A DNA stretch of 64,000 nt from Paenibacillus sp. JQZ6Y-1 (GCF_040719145.1 NZ_JBFDUZ010000001.1:1612001-1676000), one strand, 5' to 3'. Numbered from the stretch's first letter, positions 8,740 through 17,755 are shown. Numbers and translations are program-made. Notes: generated from the sequence alone by a model not told the origin.

Positions 8740-9426
8740 ATGAATCGCTTAACAAAATGGATGCTCGGTGCAGGGCTGGCATTGATGATGATCACCGTGA
8801 GCGCATGTTCATCAGGCAATTCCGGTGAATCAGCTCAAACGCCGCAGCAACCGACAACCAATAATGAATCCACTGGCAATACCGAAACCCCAGGTAATGA
8901 GAGTACTGGCACGGATACAACCGGTGGCGGTGCAGGCAGTACAGAGCCTTCGACTGGCTCTAGCACCGATAACCAAGGATCGACTGAAGGAAGTACCGGC
9001 AGCAACGAATCTGGTACAGACGCAACGTCAGGAACTGGAAACAGTAGCTCCGGTACTACTAGCGGTAGCTCCGAAGTCAACAACAATGCAGACCCAGAAC
9101 TGACTCCGCAAACAACCGAGCTGAAAATTAGCACGGTCCAGCAGGGTCCGGGTCAAATGTTCCTTCGTGTAGAATCTTTGCCCCAGGGCTACAAGGTGAG
9201 CACGATGGAATGGGAATCTCCCGGTTATACTGAATCAGCTACCTTTGATCAGGCTGTGCAGAACGGGAAAAATGGCAAAGACGGTTTTTATGCAAGCAGT
9301 GACCAGCGTAATTTTGGTTTTATTTATAATCAGAGCCACAGTGGACAAACAGGGAAAGTTACTCTGACGCTACGCAATGCGTCGAATGATGAATTAACCT
9401 GGTACGATGATGTGACCTTACAGTAA
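8740..9426 (+). CDS. Predicted lipoprotein with Ser/Thr/Gly-rich linker
   Basis: The product has a lipoprotein signal peptide with lipobox VSAC (Cys23), then about 95 residues of low-complexity Ser/Thr/Gly/Glu sequence (a flexible linker across the cell wall), and a folded domain of about 100 residues from PELTPQTTELKI to the end. I do not recognise the domain; it is beta-rich by appearance. GGAGGAACTTCA precedes ATG 8740. It lies 120 bases after pdxK and is followed by a terminator at 9457. It is probably surface-exposed on the outer face of the membrane. Confidence 0.8.
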   Translation: MNRLTKWMLGAGLALMMITVSACSSGNSGESAQTPQQPTTNNESTGNTETPGNESTGTDTTGGGAGSTEPSTGSSTDNQGSTEGSTGSNESGTDATSGTGNSSSGTTSGSSEVNNNADPELTPQTTELKISTVQQGPGQMFLRVESLPQGYKVSTMEWESPGYTESATFDQAVQNGKNGKDGFYASSDQRNFGFIYNQSHSGQTGKVTLTLRNASNDELTWYDDVTLQ

Positions 9427-9456
9427 ATAAAATGTCGAAACGCTCTTACCCGCACA

Positions 9457-9495
9457 AAAGCCTCTGCCGATAATAAGGGCAGAGGCTTTGTTACT
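9457..9495 (+). terminator. Terminator after the lipoprotein gene
   Basis: A 12-bp stem AAAGCCTCTGCC / GGCAGAGGCTTT with a 9-nt loop, then a short T-rich stretch. Confidence 0.8.
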
Positions 9496-9701
9496 GTTTG
9501 GTAATATTTACCGAAAGCCTGGATCAAACATCGTCAAAGATCGGATTGTAATGATTTAAAAAATTAAAATTGGAAACAATGGAAAATGGGTTGAAATTCA
9601 GTACATGAAAGGGGTATCATTTGCCTTAAAAAAAGGTAATGGATATCTATACCGCTTGTTGAATGTAGACACGTATCCATCATGAGAAAGGATATGACAA
9701 A

Positions 9702-9980
9702 ATGAGAGTACATCAATTCACTATTCAACACACCTTGGATCGCGCGCACCTGTTGCGTATCGCAAATGAAGCATCTAGCTTTGCTTCCGATATTCGTATC
9801 GCCTTCGGTCCAGAACAAAGTCGTCGTGAAGTAGACGTAAAAAGTCTGCTTGGTATGATGTTGACTATTATTCATTCCGGTACAGAACTGCTGCTGAGCA
9901 CCCGCGGCAAGGATGAGCTGGAAGCGCTGGAGCATATTCAGCTGATGTTTGAACAACCAGTAATTGCACCAAGTATGTAG
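9702..9980 (+). CDS. HPr-like (Crh-like) protein lacking the catalytic histidine
   Basis: The 92-residue product aligns along its length with the PTS phosphocarrier HPr. The regulatory segment around Ser46 is clear (VDVKSLLGMM against VNLKSIMGVM), as is the C-terminal part (SGTELLLSTRGKDELEALEHIQ against KGAEITISASGADENDALNALE). At the phosphorylation site the usual H-A-R-P is replaced by D-R-A-H, so His15 is Asp and Arg17 is Ala. It therefore cannot act as a normal phosphocarrier, but could still be a target of HPr kinase at the Ser, as is Crh of Bacillus (Gln at position 15). GAAAGGATATGACAA precedes ATG 9702. It is monocistronic. Confidence 0.75.
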   Translation: MRVHQFTIQHTLDRAHLLRIANEASSFASDIRIAFGPEQSRREVDVKSLLGMMLTIIHSGTELLLSTRGKDELEALEHIQLMFEQPVIAPSM

Positions 9981-10095
9981 TAAAACATGAACGTATAGCA
10001 AAGTGTAGCATGATGCGATAAACTTGTGCATGTAGTACGAGAGAAAATACTCCATCCGCAACACGGAGATGCTTGTATAACCTTATGAATAAAAC

Positions 10096-10155
10096 AGCTC
10101 CTTTCGATCTTGTCCCATGAAGTGTATGGGTAAGATAGACGAAAGGGGCTTTTTG
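10096..10155. terminator. Terminator between HPr-like gene and AraC gene
   Basis: An extended interrupted hairpin pairs AGCTCCTTTCG with CGAAAGGGGCT, and inside it CCCAT with ATGGG. TTTTT follows on the + strand and TTTTATTC on the minus strand, so it can serve both converging transcripts. Confidence 0.7.
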
Positions 10156-10212
10156 CTATACCGTGAGCGGAGCGGTATGCAGCCAGATGCACACCGTGTC
10201 CGCTTTTACATG

Positions 10213-11082
10213 TTACAATACGTGCAATCTGTATTTCTTAGGCGTGAAGCCGCTGTGCTTTTTGAATGCCTTGGAAAAGGAAAAGACATCAGGATAACCA
10301 ATCGCTTCAGCGATCTCTGCGACCGAGTCATTAGTATCGCTCAGTAGGCGACGTGCCTTTTCCAGCTTGAGGCTACGGATATATTCGGCAGGCGGAACTT
10401 TATATTGCTGATGAAATTGCTTGCTGAAATGCGTGCGGTGAATACCGACATGCTCTGCGACCTGATTGACCGTAATCCCTTGATGAAAGCGAGCATGAAT
10501 ATACTCCATCGCTTCTTCCATCCAGCTTTGATCTTTCTTTTGCTCGGTGTAGTCGATGCGGCTGCTCTCATCGCTGCACATGAGACCAAATAGGCGATAG
10601 ATCATTTCCAAACGAGCTAACTCGCAGGCAATCGTATCAACTTCTTGTTTTGTGTTTAATATAGTACTGTAACAGTGCAGCAACTCTTCAAACAGGCGAT
10701 CGCTAACTTCGCTGTAACCGTCATGCATACCACTATGACGGATCAGCTCATCCGCTTGAGGGCCGGCAAAGCCGATAAAGAAAGTTTCCAGCGGCTCGTC
10801 GGTATTATTAATATATTCAAGGGTGATGTGGGAAGGCACACACCAGACATTGTTTTTGCCAAGTACATAATTTTGACCGTTTTTGATAATGATGCCATCC
10901 TGACGGGTGGCGACCCAGAATGCAACGCTATTGCCGGAGAAAATGCGTCGGTTGTCGGGATTGAGCAGATAACGGCCTGCCTGCGTAATCCATAGACCAC
11001 CGGACTGGGTAAAGGCGGAAGGCGTCACGACGAAGCGCTCAGCGCGTTCACGATCCGTGACGATAGTTACGTCTCTGGTCAT
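10213..11082 (-). CDS. AraC family transcriptional regulator (cupin + double HTH)
   Basis: The 289-residue product has an AraC-type N-terminal cupin sensor domain (about 1-150) and a C-terminal pair of helix-turn-helix motifs (about 185-289: ITVNQVAEHVGIHRTHFSKQFHQQYKVPPAEYI and VAEIAEAIGYPDVFSFSKAFKKHSGFTPKKYR). It is divergent from a complete sugar-type ABC importer starting at 11384, so it very likely controls that operon in response to the imported sugar. A TATAAT -10 element lies on its own strand near 11124. Three TTGACA-like direct repeats at about 11140-11180 in the shared region are plausible binding sites. Confidence 0.88.
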   Translation of the reverse strand: MTRDVTIVTDRERAERFVVTPSAFTQSGGLWITQAGRYLLNPDNRRIFSGNSVAFWVATRQDGIIIKNGQNYVLGKNNVWCVPSHITLEYINNTDEPLETFFIGFAGPQADELIRHSGMHDGYSEVSDRLFEELLHCYSTILNTKQEVDTIACELARLEMIYRLFGLMCSDESSRIDYTEQKKDQSWMEEAMEYIHARFHQGITVNQVAEHVGIHRTHFSKQFHQQYKVPPAEYIRSLKLEKARRLLSDTNDSVAEIAEAIGYPDVFSFSKAFKKHSGFTPKKYRLHVL

Positions 11083-11383
11083 GCTTGAGAAATCATCCTT
11101 TCGTATTTAAAGGTACAGTTCCATTATACAACACATTTTGACAAATAAAAAAGAACACATATTGACATTGTTTGACATTCTTAAAATTTGCTATGATTTA
11201 AATCACGGTATTCCCACTATAATAATAGGGATATGGTCGTGATTAAGATCATTTGGCGTGCCTAAATTGCATTGCGGTAGAGCAGTGCAGTTATTATGTG
11301 TACATATCGATGAAGGATATACGCATGATTATAAGGAAACGCCCAGATGAGCTTGCATGCCAATATATAATGGAGGATCGATC
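11083..11383. promoter_or_regulatory. Divergent control region of araC-type gene and sugar ABC operon
   Basis: The 301-bp gap contains no gene. It holds three near-direct repeats of TTGACA (about 11139, 11163, 11174), a TATGAT element near 11192 that may be the -10 of the ABC operon, and an inverted repeat TATTCCC / GGGATA at about 11211-11233. GGAGG lies just before ATG 11384. The exact promoter is not clear. Confidence 0.45.
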
Positions 11384-12640
11384 ATGAAAACAATGACAAC
11401 CAAATGGGCCTTGCTGCTAAGTGCAGTGCTGCTGCTGTCGGGCGTGCTCGCAGCATGTGGTGGGGGTTCCGATAATGCAGCAAACGGCAAAGTTACGATC
11501 AGCTTCCTTCACTGGCGTGGAGAGGACACCCAGGCATTCCAGAAAATCATTGATCAATTTGAAGCAAAAAATCCAAACATCGTCGTTGATATGCAAACGC
11601 TAACGTCGGATCAGTATCAAACAACTGCACAAGCCAAATTGACCGATGGCTCGGTCGGTGATGTGTTTGCATCCTTCCCAGGCTCGCAATTCGCAGCTCT
11701 GTCCAAAGCCGGTTTATTTACCGATCTGAGTAGCGAATCATTTGTGAAAAACTATAATGCAAGTCTGATTGATGCAGGAAAACAAGATGGCAAGCAGCTC
11801 GCTCTGCCATACCAGCTCGTATACAACCAACCGATCTACAACAAAGCGATCTTTGAAAAATACAATCTGACACCGCCAAAGGATTGGGATGGCTTCCTGA
11901 AACTGTGCCAGACGCTGAAGGATAACGGCATTATCCCGATTGCTTTTGCAGGCGGGGATATTGGTCCAGGTCAGTTTATGAACACGATGGTGATGAACAA
12001 TGAACCAAGCGAAGATATTTTCACGAAAGTAGAAGCGGGACAGGCGAAGCTGACCGACGAATTCTGGGTGAAAACATTGACGCAATTCAAAGAACTGAAC
12101 GACAAAGGCTACTTCCAATCCAACTCGCTGGGTACGAAGGATGCAGCGGCTGGTGCACTGTTTATTCAGGGCAAAGCAGCTATGCTGGCAAGCGGTTCGT
12201 ATCAGCTGGCGCAAAATGCAAAACAAAATCCAGAGCTGCAACAAGGCTTACTGGCGCCGATCACCGTGTCTGCTGATCAAGCCAAATATCAAGGTGTGCA
12301 TACGAGTACATTTATGTTGGCGGTCAATAGCCGTTCTAAGCATCCAGAAGAAGCGAAGAAATTCCTCGAATTCCTAAGCCAACCGGAGATTGCTGCTGAG
12401 TATGCGAATGCAACTGGTCAAAACGTGACATTGAATGACGTTACGTATGATAGCCCAGAATTGAAAATTGTGCAGGAGTGGGCTGATAAGAAGACGCTGT
12501 TCCAGCCACGCTTCACGATTCTGAATGCGGAAAATCAAAAAGCCGTAACCAACTCTATTCAAGCGGTACTTGGTGGCGCAACTCCAGAGCAAGCTGCTCA
12601 GGACGCACAGGCAATCATCGATCAGCAGGTAGGGAAATAA
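11384..12640 (+). CDS. Sugar ABC transporter substrate-binding lipoprotein
   Basis: The 418-residue product has a lipoprotein signal (lipobox LAAC near residue 24) and matches family 1 extracellular sugar-binding proteins (MalE/MsmE type): ISFLHWRGEDTQAFQKIIDQFEAKNPNI at the N-terminus, PYQLVYNQPIYNKAIFEKYNL in the middle and FIQGKAAMLASGSYQL near residue 265. It captures an oligosaccharide at the outer membrane face and hands it to the two permeases downstream. GGAGG seven or eight bases before ATG 11384 decides the start. No ATPase gene is present, as is common in Firmicutes, where one MsmX-type ATPase serves several importers. Confidence 0.9.
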   Translation: MKTMTTKWALLLSAVLLLSGVLAACGGGSDNAANGKVTISFLHWRGEDTQAFQKIIDQFEAKNPNIVVDMQTLTSDQYQTTAQAKLTDGSVGDVFASFPGSQFAALSKAGLFTDLSSESFVKNYNASLIDAGKQDGKQLALPYQLVYNQPIYNKAIFEKYNLTPPKDWDGFLKLCQTLKDNGIIPIAFAGGDIGPGQFMNTMVMNNEPSEDIFTKVEAGQAKLTDEFWVKTLTQFKELNDKGYFQSNSLGTKDAAAGALFIQGKAAMLASGSYQLAQNAKQNPELQQGLLAPITVSADQAKYQGVHTSTFMLAVNSRSKHPEEAKKFLEFLSQPEIAAEYANATGQNVTLNDVTYDSPELKIVQEWADKKTLFQPRFTILNAENQKAVTNSIQAVLGGATPEQAAQDAQAIIDQQVGK

Positions 12641-12734
12641 TTGAGCAAGGCAGTACAAGGCAAATCCGGTCGGGGCTCTAGCGCCGCCCGGAATTTTTGC
12701 CGCTAAGATGAAGTAAAGGGATACGGTAACGCTT

Positions 12735-13607
12735 ATGATCAATCGTAAAATGCTGTGGCTGTTCATGCTGCCAGGGATATTACTGTACACAGGACTATTC
12801 GTATACCCGGCTTTATCGGGATTGTTTTATTCGTTTACGAACTGGGATGGAGTATCTCCGGCGTATGATTTTGTCGGTATTTCTAATTACAAGGATAGCT
12901 TTGAGAGCATTACGTTCCGCAAAGCGTTTGTCAATAATATTAAATTTATGGTCGTTGTAGTAATTATTCAGACGATTGTCTCGCTTGTACTGGCGCTTAT
13001 TCTGGCACGCAACTCCAAGACCCATATTGTATTCCGGGCGCTGTACTTTTTCCCGGCGATTTTATCATCGGTATCCGTCGGTCTGATCTGGTCATTTATC
13101 TATGATCCGTCGATTGGTCTGCTCAATACAGCTCTGCAAGGCGTTGGACTAGAGCAGCTTGGCAAAAGCTGGATTGGTGATGCCAAGATTGCATTGTATT
13201 CCATTGCCTTTGTGCAAATCTGGGCGCATGCCGGTCAGATGATGATTATCTTTATTGCGGGTTTGCAGGCGATTCCGGGTGAATTAGTAGAAGCGGCACG
13301 CATTGATGGCGCTACCCGATTGCAGGTATTCCGAAAAATTACGTGGCCGCTGCTCGCACCATCGGCAGCAATCGTCATCTCGTACACGACCATTCAGTCG
13401 TTCAAAGCGTTCGATCTGATCTTCGTAATGACCGATGGCGGGCCGAACTATTCGACCGAGATTCTGACGACATATATTTATCATCTGGCGTTCTCGAACT
13501 ACTCATTTGGTTTGGCATCCGCCGGCTCAATGATCTTCCTCATTCTGCTCGGCATCCTTACCTTCTTCCAGTTCCGGGCATTGCGCCGTGAAGGTGCGCA
13601 TGGATAA
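12735..13607 (+). CDS. Sugar ABC transporter permease, MalF/UgpA type
   Basis: The 290-residue product has six predicted membrane segments and the cytoplasmic EAA loop (GELVEAARIDGATRLQVFRKITWPLLAP near residues 180-207) that docks the ATPase. It is the first permease of the CUT1-type importer, 94 bases after the binding protein and 58 bases before the second permease. Inference from order: the three genes form one operon under the divergent AraC regulator. Confidence 0.9.
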   Translation: MINRKMLWLFMLPGILLYTGLFVYPALSGLFYSFTNWDGVSPAYDFVGISNYKDSFESITFRKAFVNNIKFMVVVVIIQTIVSLVLALILARNSKTHIVFRALYFFPAILSSVSVGLIWSFIYDPSIGLLNTALQGVGLEQLGKSWIGDAKIALYSIAFVQIWAHAGQMMIIFIAGLQAIPGELVEAARIDGATRLQVFRKITWPLLAPSAAIVISYTTIQSFKAFDLIFVMTDGGPNYSTEILTTYIYHLAFSNYSFGLASAGSMIFLILLGILTFFQFRALRREGAHG

Positions 13608-13665
13608 TGTTGGTAGCATCACCAGTAGGACTAATCTGATTAAACAAGCGGGGTGAATAGCTGCG

Positions 13666-14475
13666 ATGAAATGGGTCGGACGCATCATCATGATTTTGTA
13701 CGGGCTGCTAGTTGCAGCACCGCTCTACTTTGTGATTGTTTCTTCGTTTAAAACAAGTCAGGGATTTTACGCCAATCCGCTCGGTTGGCCAGATCCGTGG
13801 AGTTTTCAGAACTTTATCAATATCTTTGAAGCACAGCCGATGCTGCAATACTTCTGGAATAGTGCACGTGTGACGATATTTACAGTCATTCTGGTATTGT
13901 TCCTCGGTAGTCTGATCTCGTACGGTATTGTACGTCTCGGTGGACGATTGGGTAAATTTGCGTTTGCCTATTTTGTAGCTGGATTGATTATTCCATCGCA
14001 GGTCATTATGCTGCCGCTGTATTCGCTCGTGCGTCAGCTGGGCTGGTCGGATAGCCTAACTGCGCTGATCTTCGTCACAGCGGCAGGGCTGCTGCCCTTG
14101 ACGGTATTTACCTTAACCGGCTTTATGGAGATGCTCAGCAAGGAAATGATGGAGGCAGGCAGCATGGATGGCGCAGGTGAGTGGAAGATTTACTGGCGTC
14201 TCGTGTTACCGTTATCCGGTCCCTCGCTGTCGGCAACGGCGGCATTTCTGTTCGTCATGGTATGGAATGATCTGTTGATTCCATTGCTGCTGTTGAACAG
14301 TACAGAAAAGCTAACCTTGCCGCTCGCCTTGATGCAATTCCGCGGGGAGTATGTGACCGATTATACAATGCTGCTCACTGGTGTTATCATTACGGCATTG
14401 CCGATGGTGATTCTGTTTATGTTCCTGCAACGCTTCTTCGTAACGGGTCTGACGGCTGGTTCGGTGAAGGGTTGA
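13666..14475 (+). CDS. Sugar ABC transporter permease, MalG/UgpE type
   Basis: The 269-residue product has six membrane segments, the TSFK-like N-terminal motif (SSFKTSQGFYANPLGWP) and the EAA loop MMEAGSMDGAGEWKIYWRLVLPLSGP near residue 160. It forms a heterodimer with the 12735 permease. It is the last gene of the operon; a strong terminator follows at 14551. Confidence 0.9.
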   Translation: MKWVGRIIMILYGLLVAAPLYFVIVSSFKTSQGFYANPLGWPDPWSFQNFINIFEAQPMLQYFWNSARVTIFTVILVLFLGSLISYGIVRLGGRLGKFAFAYFVAGLIIPSQVIMLPLYSLVRQLGWSDSLTALIFVTAAGLLPLTVFTLTGFMEMLSKEMMEAGSMDGAGEWKIYWRLVLPLSGPSLSATAAFLFVMVWNDLLIPLLLLNSTEKLTLPLALMQFRGEYVTDYTMLLTGVIITALPMVILFMFLQRFFVTGLTAGSVKG

Positions 14476-14550
14476 GTAGGAAGGGATTTGTGAGGTGAGT
14501 ATCTTACAAATGGGATGGAATAGATAGAATGGTATATGGTACAGTTGATG

Positions 14551-14590
14551 AAACGACCTGCGAATTTTACTGTTGCAGGTCGTTTTTTTA
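14551..14590 (+). terminator. Terminator of the sugar ABC operon
   Basis: An 11-bp stem AAACGACCTGC / GCAGGTCGTTT followed by TTTTAT, 75 bases after the second permease. Confidence 0.85.
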
Positions 14591-14668
14591 TAAAACAAGA
14601 TATGGAGAATGACGTCAAACCTTGAATAGAAAGCAAATCTAAAGTGCAGATTTAGATACGAATCAAGT

Positions 14669-14705
14669 AAAAAGGCGAACACAGATTAGATGTGTTCGCC
14701 TTTTT
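14669..14705. terminator. Bidirectional terminator
   Basis: A perfect 15-bp stem AAAAAGGCGAACACA / TGTGTTCGCCTTTTT with a 7-nt loop. The A and T tracts make it functional on both strands, so it can also end the minus-strand two-component operon whose last gene stops at 14865. The rest of 14476-14864 shows no gene. Confidence 0.85.
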
Positions 14706-14864
14706 GTCTGTCTGGCATTTAGACGAGATGGCTGCTTTTTAGTTGGTTTGGAGTGGTTGACATTTTGACTAAGAAATAAACGTTTTTCAACAGCATCAAA
14801 ATGCCGAATGTATCATCTACCTGTTCGAGCACCATTCAATCCTCAATCGTACCGACGAACTGGA

Positions 14865-15566
14865 TTAGTTCACTAACCCCTGGCGAATCGCCACCACGGC
14901 AGCTTGTGTACGATCTTTGACACCAAGCTTCTGTATCAGATTATGCACATGCGTTTTGACCGTGCTTTCCGATACATATAATTCGTCAGCAATCTCAAAA
15001 TTGCGTTTGCCATAAGCGATTGCCTGCAATACTTCCAGCTCGCGCTCTGTTAGTGGTTCAATCAATTCTAATGGGGAATTTTGCTGTACACGGAATCCGG
15101 TTGCATGTTCACTCTGTAATGGCAATGGGCGACCGACCAGTTCGATTAGTGCGCTGCCAGCATTGGTTGTATTGTATACCGCTCCACCTGCGCAGACGGA
15201 GCGAATGCCTTGGATCATTTCGCTCATATCGATGTCTTTGAGCAAATAACCGGATGCACCAGCGCGGATGCCTTCGATAACGTATTCCTGCACATCGAAC
15301 GTAGTCAGTAGCACAATCTTTGTATCCGGCAAATGGTTCAAAATCGTACGTGTTGCTTCAATTCCGGTTTGACCGGGCATCTGAATATCCATCAGCATCA
15401 GATCGGGCTTGTGCTGTTCTGCGAGCTGGACTGCCTCGTTACCATTCGATGCTTCGGCGACAACCTGAATATCGGGCTGAAGATCGAGAATATAGCGGAT
15501 GCCTTGCCGGATCAGCGCCTGATCGTCGGCAAGAATGATGCGAATGATAGAATCGGTTTCGTTCAT
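14865..15566 (-). CDS. NarL/LuxR-type response regulator
   Basis: The 233-residue product has a receiver domain (acidic pair DD14-15, phospho-acceptor Asp60 in LMLMDIQMPG, Lys in GYLLKD) and a C-terminal LuxR helix-turn-helix (LTERELEVLQAIAYGKRNFEIADELYVSESTVKTHVHNLIQKLG). A linker of about 45 residues between them is longer than usual. It is the output partner of the histidine kinase that ends 34 bases upstream on the same strand. The LiaR/DesR-like architecture suggests a membrane or envelope signal, but the regulon is unknown. Confidence 0.92.
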   Translation of the reverse strand: MNETDSIIRIILADDQALIRQGIRYILDLQPDIQVVAEASNGNEAVQLAEQHKPDLMLMDIQMPGQTGIEATRTILNHLPDTKIVLLTTFDVQEYVIEGIRAGASGYLLKDIDMSEMIQGIRSVCAGGAVYNTTNAGSALIELVGRPLPLQSEHATGFRVQQNSPLELIEPLTERELEVLQAIAYGKRNFEIADELYVSESTVKTHVHNLIQKLGVKDRTQAAVVAIRQGLVN

Positions 15567-15600
15567 AGAAGTACTCCTTTAGCGGGTATTGGTCAATGGA

Positions 15601-16788
15601 TTATGACAATGCAGTTGTTACAGGTGTATGTAGTGGTAATTCCACTTCCACCGTCATGCCACCGCCGGGAGTCTGTCGGAAGGTACAGCTGCCATTCAAC
15701 TCTGCACAGCGACGGCTCATATTGTTCAGCCCGAAGCCATGCGTCAAGGTCTGTTCTTCACGATAGCTTCCATTGTCCACCACTGTCAATCGAACGGTAG
15801 AAGCGGATTGCAGAATTGTTACATCCACCTGCGTTGCATGAGCATGTCGTACAATATTGGTCAGCGATTCCTGTAACAGCCGATATAACATCCGTTCAAT
15901 GGTATCACCCCAGCTAGCATGATCGCCTTCGGAATGGAATGTTAGCTCTAATCCTGAACGCTCCGCCACCTGTGTAGCGAGCATACGCAGCTCGTCATCG
16001 GTATGCTCACTGGCAGACCAATCCTTGACCACACTGCGTACTTCTGCTAGACCTTGACGCGAGACTTCTAGCAGCTGGTCGACCGTTTGTTCAGCTTGCT
16101 GCGGATTGGGACGGATCATCCATTTTAATGCCTGTAGCTGCACAATAATCGAAGTAAAATGATGACCCAGCCCATCATGAATTTCACCAGCGATACGTGT
16201 ACGCTCGGTTAGTGCGGCATAACGCACGGATTGGAGGGCATTTTCTTGTAGAGCGTCATGAGCGCTTTGCAGCTGACTGTGTACCTTTTCCAATTCCGCT
16301 AACTGCTCGCGGTTAACGCGATTGATACGGATATACCGTGAAAAGCTACTAATACCTACGTACAGACTAAATATGGAGATCGCCATGCTATAAGGCAAGT
16401 TTCCATCATAGCTGAACACCAGCATTACCAAGCCAGTAAGGATCAGCAGAATCGTTGTCAAAGGCTCCCGTTTAACGGAGCGCGCTGATAGAATGGAGAA
16501 CCATGCCCACAATAGAGCAAAATAGGAGTCCACTGCAACATGAAAGTACTCACTAATACTTGCCATCGTAAACAGAAAGATACTCATCACAATGAGTAGC
16601 ATATTGCTCATGCGGAAGCGCCACCAGATCAAGGAGGCGAAAAAAACAACCGCTAGCAGGTAAACCACTGTAATCCAGCTAGGCTCCTGAATATAACTGC
16701 GAATGGAAAAATAGATCAAAATAAGAATGGCGCCGAACCGGAACCACGGTCTGTTATTGTTGAGACGTTCCAGTCGGGACGTGTCCAT
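15601..16788 (-). CDS. Sensor histidine kinase, HisKA_3 (NarL-partner) type
   Basis: The 395-residue product has five or six membrane segments in residues 18-150 with very short loops (an intramembrane-sensing layout), a coiled coil, a HisKA_3 domain with phospho-acceptor His204 in RIAGEIHDGLGHH, and an HATPase domain (LLQESLTNIVRHAHATQVDV; VVDNG; GFGLNNMSRR). It autophosphorylates and passes phosphate to the response regulator 34 bases downstream. I start it at 16788, where AAAGGAAAC precedes the ATG; a longer reading to 16911 has no ribosome site. Confidence 0.9.
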   Translation of the reverse strand: MDTSRLERLNNNRPWFRFGAILILIYFSIRSYIQEPSWITVVYLLAVVFFASLIWWRFRMSNMLLIVMSIFLFTMASISEYFHVAVDSYFALLWAWFSILSARSVKREPLTTILLILTGLVMLVFSYDGNLPYSMAISIFSLYVGISSFSRYIRINRVNREQLAELEKVHSQLQSAHDALQENALQSVRYAALTERTRIAGEIHDGLGHHFTSIIVQLQALKWMIRPNPQQAEQTVDQLLEVSRQGLAEVRSVVKDWSASEHTDDELRMLATQVAERSGLELTFHSEGDHASWGDTIERMLYRLLQESLTNIVRHAHATQVDVTILQSASTVRLTVVDNGSYREEQTLTHGFGLNNMSRRCAELNGSCTFRQTPGGGMTVEVELPLHTPVTTALS

Positions 16789-16943
16789 GAACAGTTTCCT
16801 TTCTGTATGGGATCTTAACTGTATAGAATCATATCTGTATGGAATCGGATTGATGTTATCTATGAAGAACAAGGATACTTTATAAAGGATGTATGATAGC
16901 AGATCCATCAAGGCATGTTAAAGCTTGACGATATGCCCTTGAC

Positions 16944-17393
16944 TCAATATGAAGAACGGCTACGTCGGACAAGCTGATTATATTGAATAAATATTATGAT
17001 TCGTGTGGTGGCAATATTGGTGACAGCAGCTAGGAGCAGCGCGCCCGTTAACGCATTGCCCAGTGCAGCATGATGAGGGAGTAGATAGCCTGCACCAATC
17101 AGGTACGATACTACGATACGCAGCAGAATCAGTACAATGATCGTGATTCGGCTCATAATCGAAGCACTGGTTACAATTTTACCACTCTCCGGGTCTTGAT
17201 GAACAGTATGCCAGCGCGAACGGTACCAACCGAGCGCAACCCCTACGGCAGCACCGACGATGAGAAGTAGGGTAAGCACCATTCCGCCATCTAACAGTGG
17301 CAAGATTTGTGAAGATAAACCGAGCAGCAGGAGCACCGGCACAATTAGTAAGGAAACAGGACGAACTTCTTTGGACTTGGACATAGGATTCAC
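16944..17393 (-). CDS. Small integral membrane protein, possibly CcdC/DUF1453-like
   Basis: The 149-residue product has four hydrophobic segments (about 12-30, 37-55, 80-105, 112-135) with a charged segment between the second and third (WYRSRWHTVHQDPESGKIV). This resembles CcdC/DUF1453-like membrane proteins of unknown function. It ends 155 bases before the kinase gene and is in the same direction, so it may be part of the two-component operon and could be an accessory sensor or a target. Family assignment is tentative. Confidence 0.7.
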   Translation of the reverse strand: MNPMSKSKEVRPVSLLIVPVLLLLGLSSQILPLLDGGMVLTLLLIVGAAVGVALGWYRSRWHTVHQDPESGKIVTSASIMSRITIIVLILLRIVVSYLIGAGYLLPHHAALGNALTGALLLAAVTNIATTRIIIFIQYNQLVRRSRSSY

Positions 17394-17513
17394 TCACTTT
17401 CCTGCGAATCATAACAATTCGCGGTATAGGATATTGGTCGTTTGAATTACGTTTAGTATAGAAAAGATAACGATATGCTTCATCCGTACAGCGGTGGAAT
17501 AGGTATGTTGACC

Positions 17514-17533
17514 TCTCCACCTAGAGGTGGAGA
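17514..17533. promoter_or_regulatory. Inverted repeat upstream of the two-component operon
   Basis: TCTCCACC-TAGA-GGTGGAGA is a perfect 8-bp dyad about 120 bases upstream of the minus-strand operon start and 220 bases upstream of the sulfur operon. A weak minus-strand promoter (ATGAAG, 17 bp, TATACT near 17456-17484) lies between. It could bind the response regulator; this is inference only. Confidence 0.35.
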
Positions 17534-17585
17534 TACAGGGCATGCTGAAATGAATGATGGGATGTATAGAACCTTTTGATATACA

Positions 17586-17642
17586 TATAGAATTTATTGA
17601 TTACCAGATGCGTTGACGCTAGTTCCTGCCGGATGCTAGACT
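17586..17642 (+). promoter_or_regulatory. Promoter/operator of sulfur operon A, shared with operon B
   Basis: TTGACG (17613-17618) and TAGACT (17637-17642) with an 18-bp spacer. The region from TATAGAAT (17586) through TTGACGCTA (17621) aligns without a gap with 26172-26207 upstream of the cystine-importer operon: TATAGAAT 8/8, GATTA 5/5, TTGACGCTA 9/9, then CGGATG-TAGA-like downstream. The upstream conserved block is where a LysR activator would bind. Confidence 0.65.
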
Positions 17643-17671
17643 GTATTCAAGTTTTAACCAACTTAAAAGGT

Positions 17672-17698
17672 CGGAATTATAAGATATATCCAATTCCG
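17672..17698. promoter_or_regulatory. CGGAATT / AATTCCG inverted repeat in operon A leader
   Basis: Seven-bp arms CGGAATT (17672-17678) and AATTCCG (17692-17698), 13 bp apart, lie between the operon A promoter and its first gene. The half-site resembles part of CymR-type cysteine regulator boxes as I remember them, which would suit a sulfur operon, but I cannot confirm the match. Confidence 0.3.
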
Positions 17699-17755
17699 TA
17701 TGACATGGAACGCGAATGGTTATAACCAAACCTGATCATAGAGGAGTGTGGAATC

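Noticed and set aside
17640-17755. Possible S-box (SAM) riboswitch in the leaders of the sulfur operons
   Set aside because: The leaders (114 and 87 bases after the -10) do not contain the conserved S-box core or a terminator hairpin.
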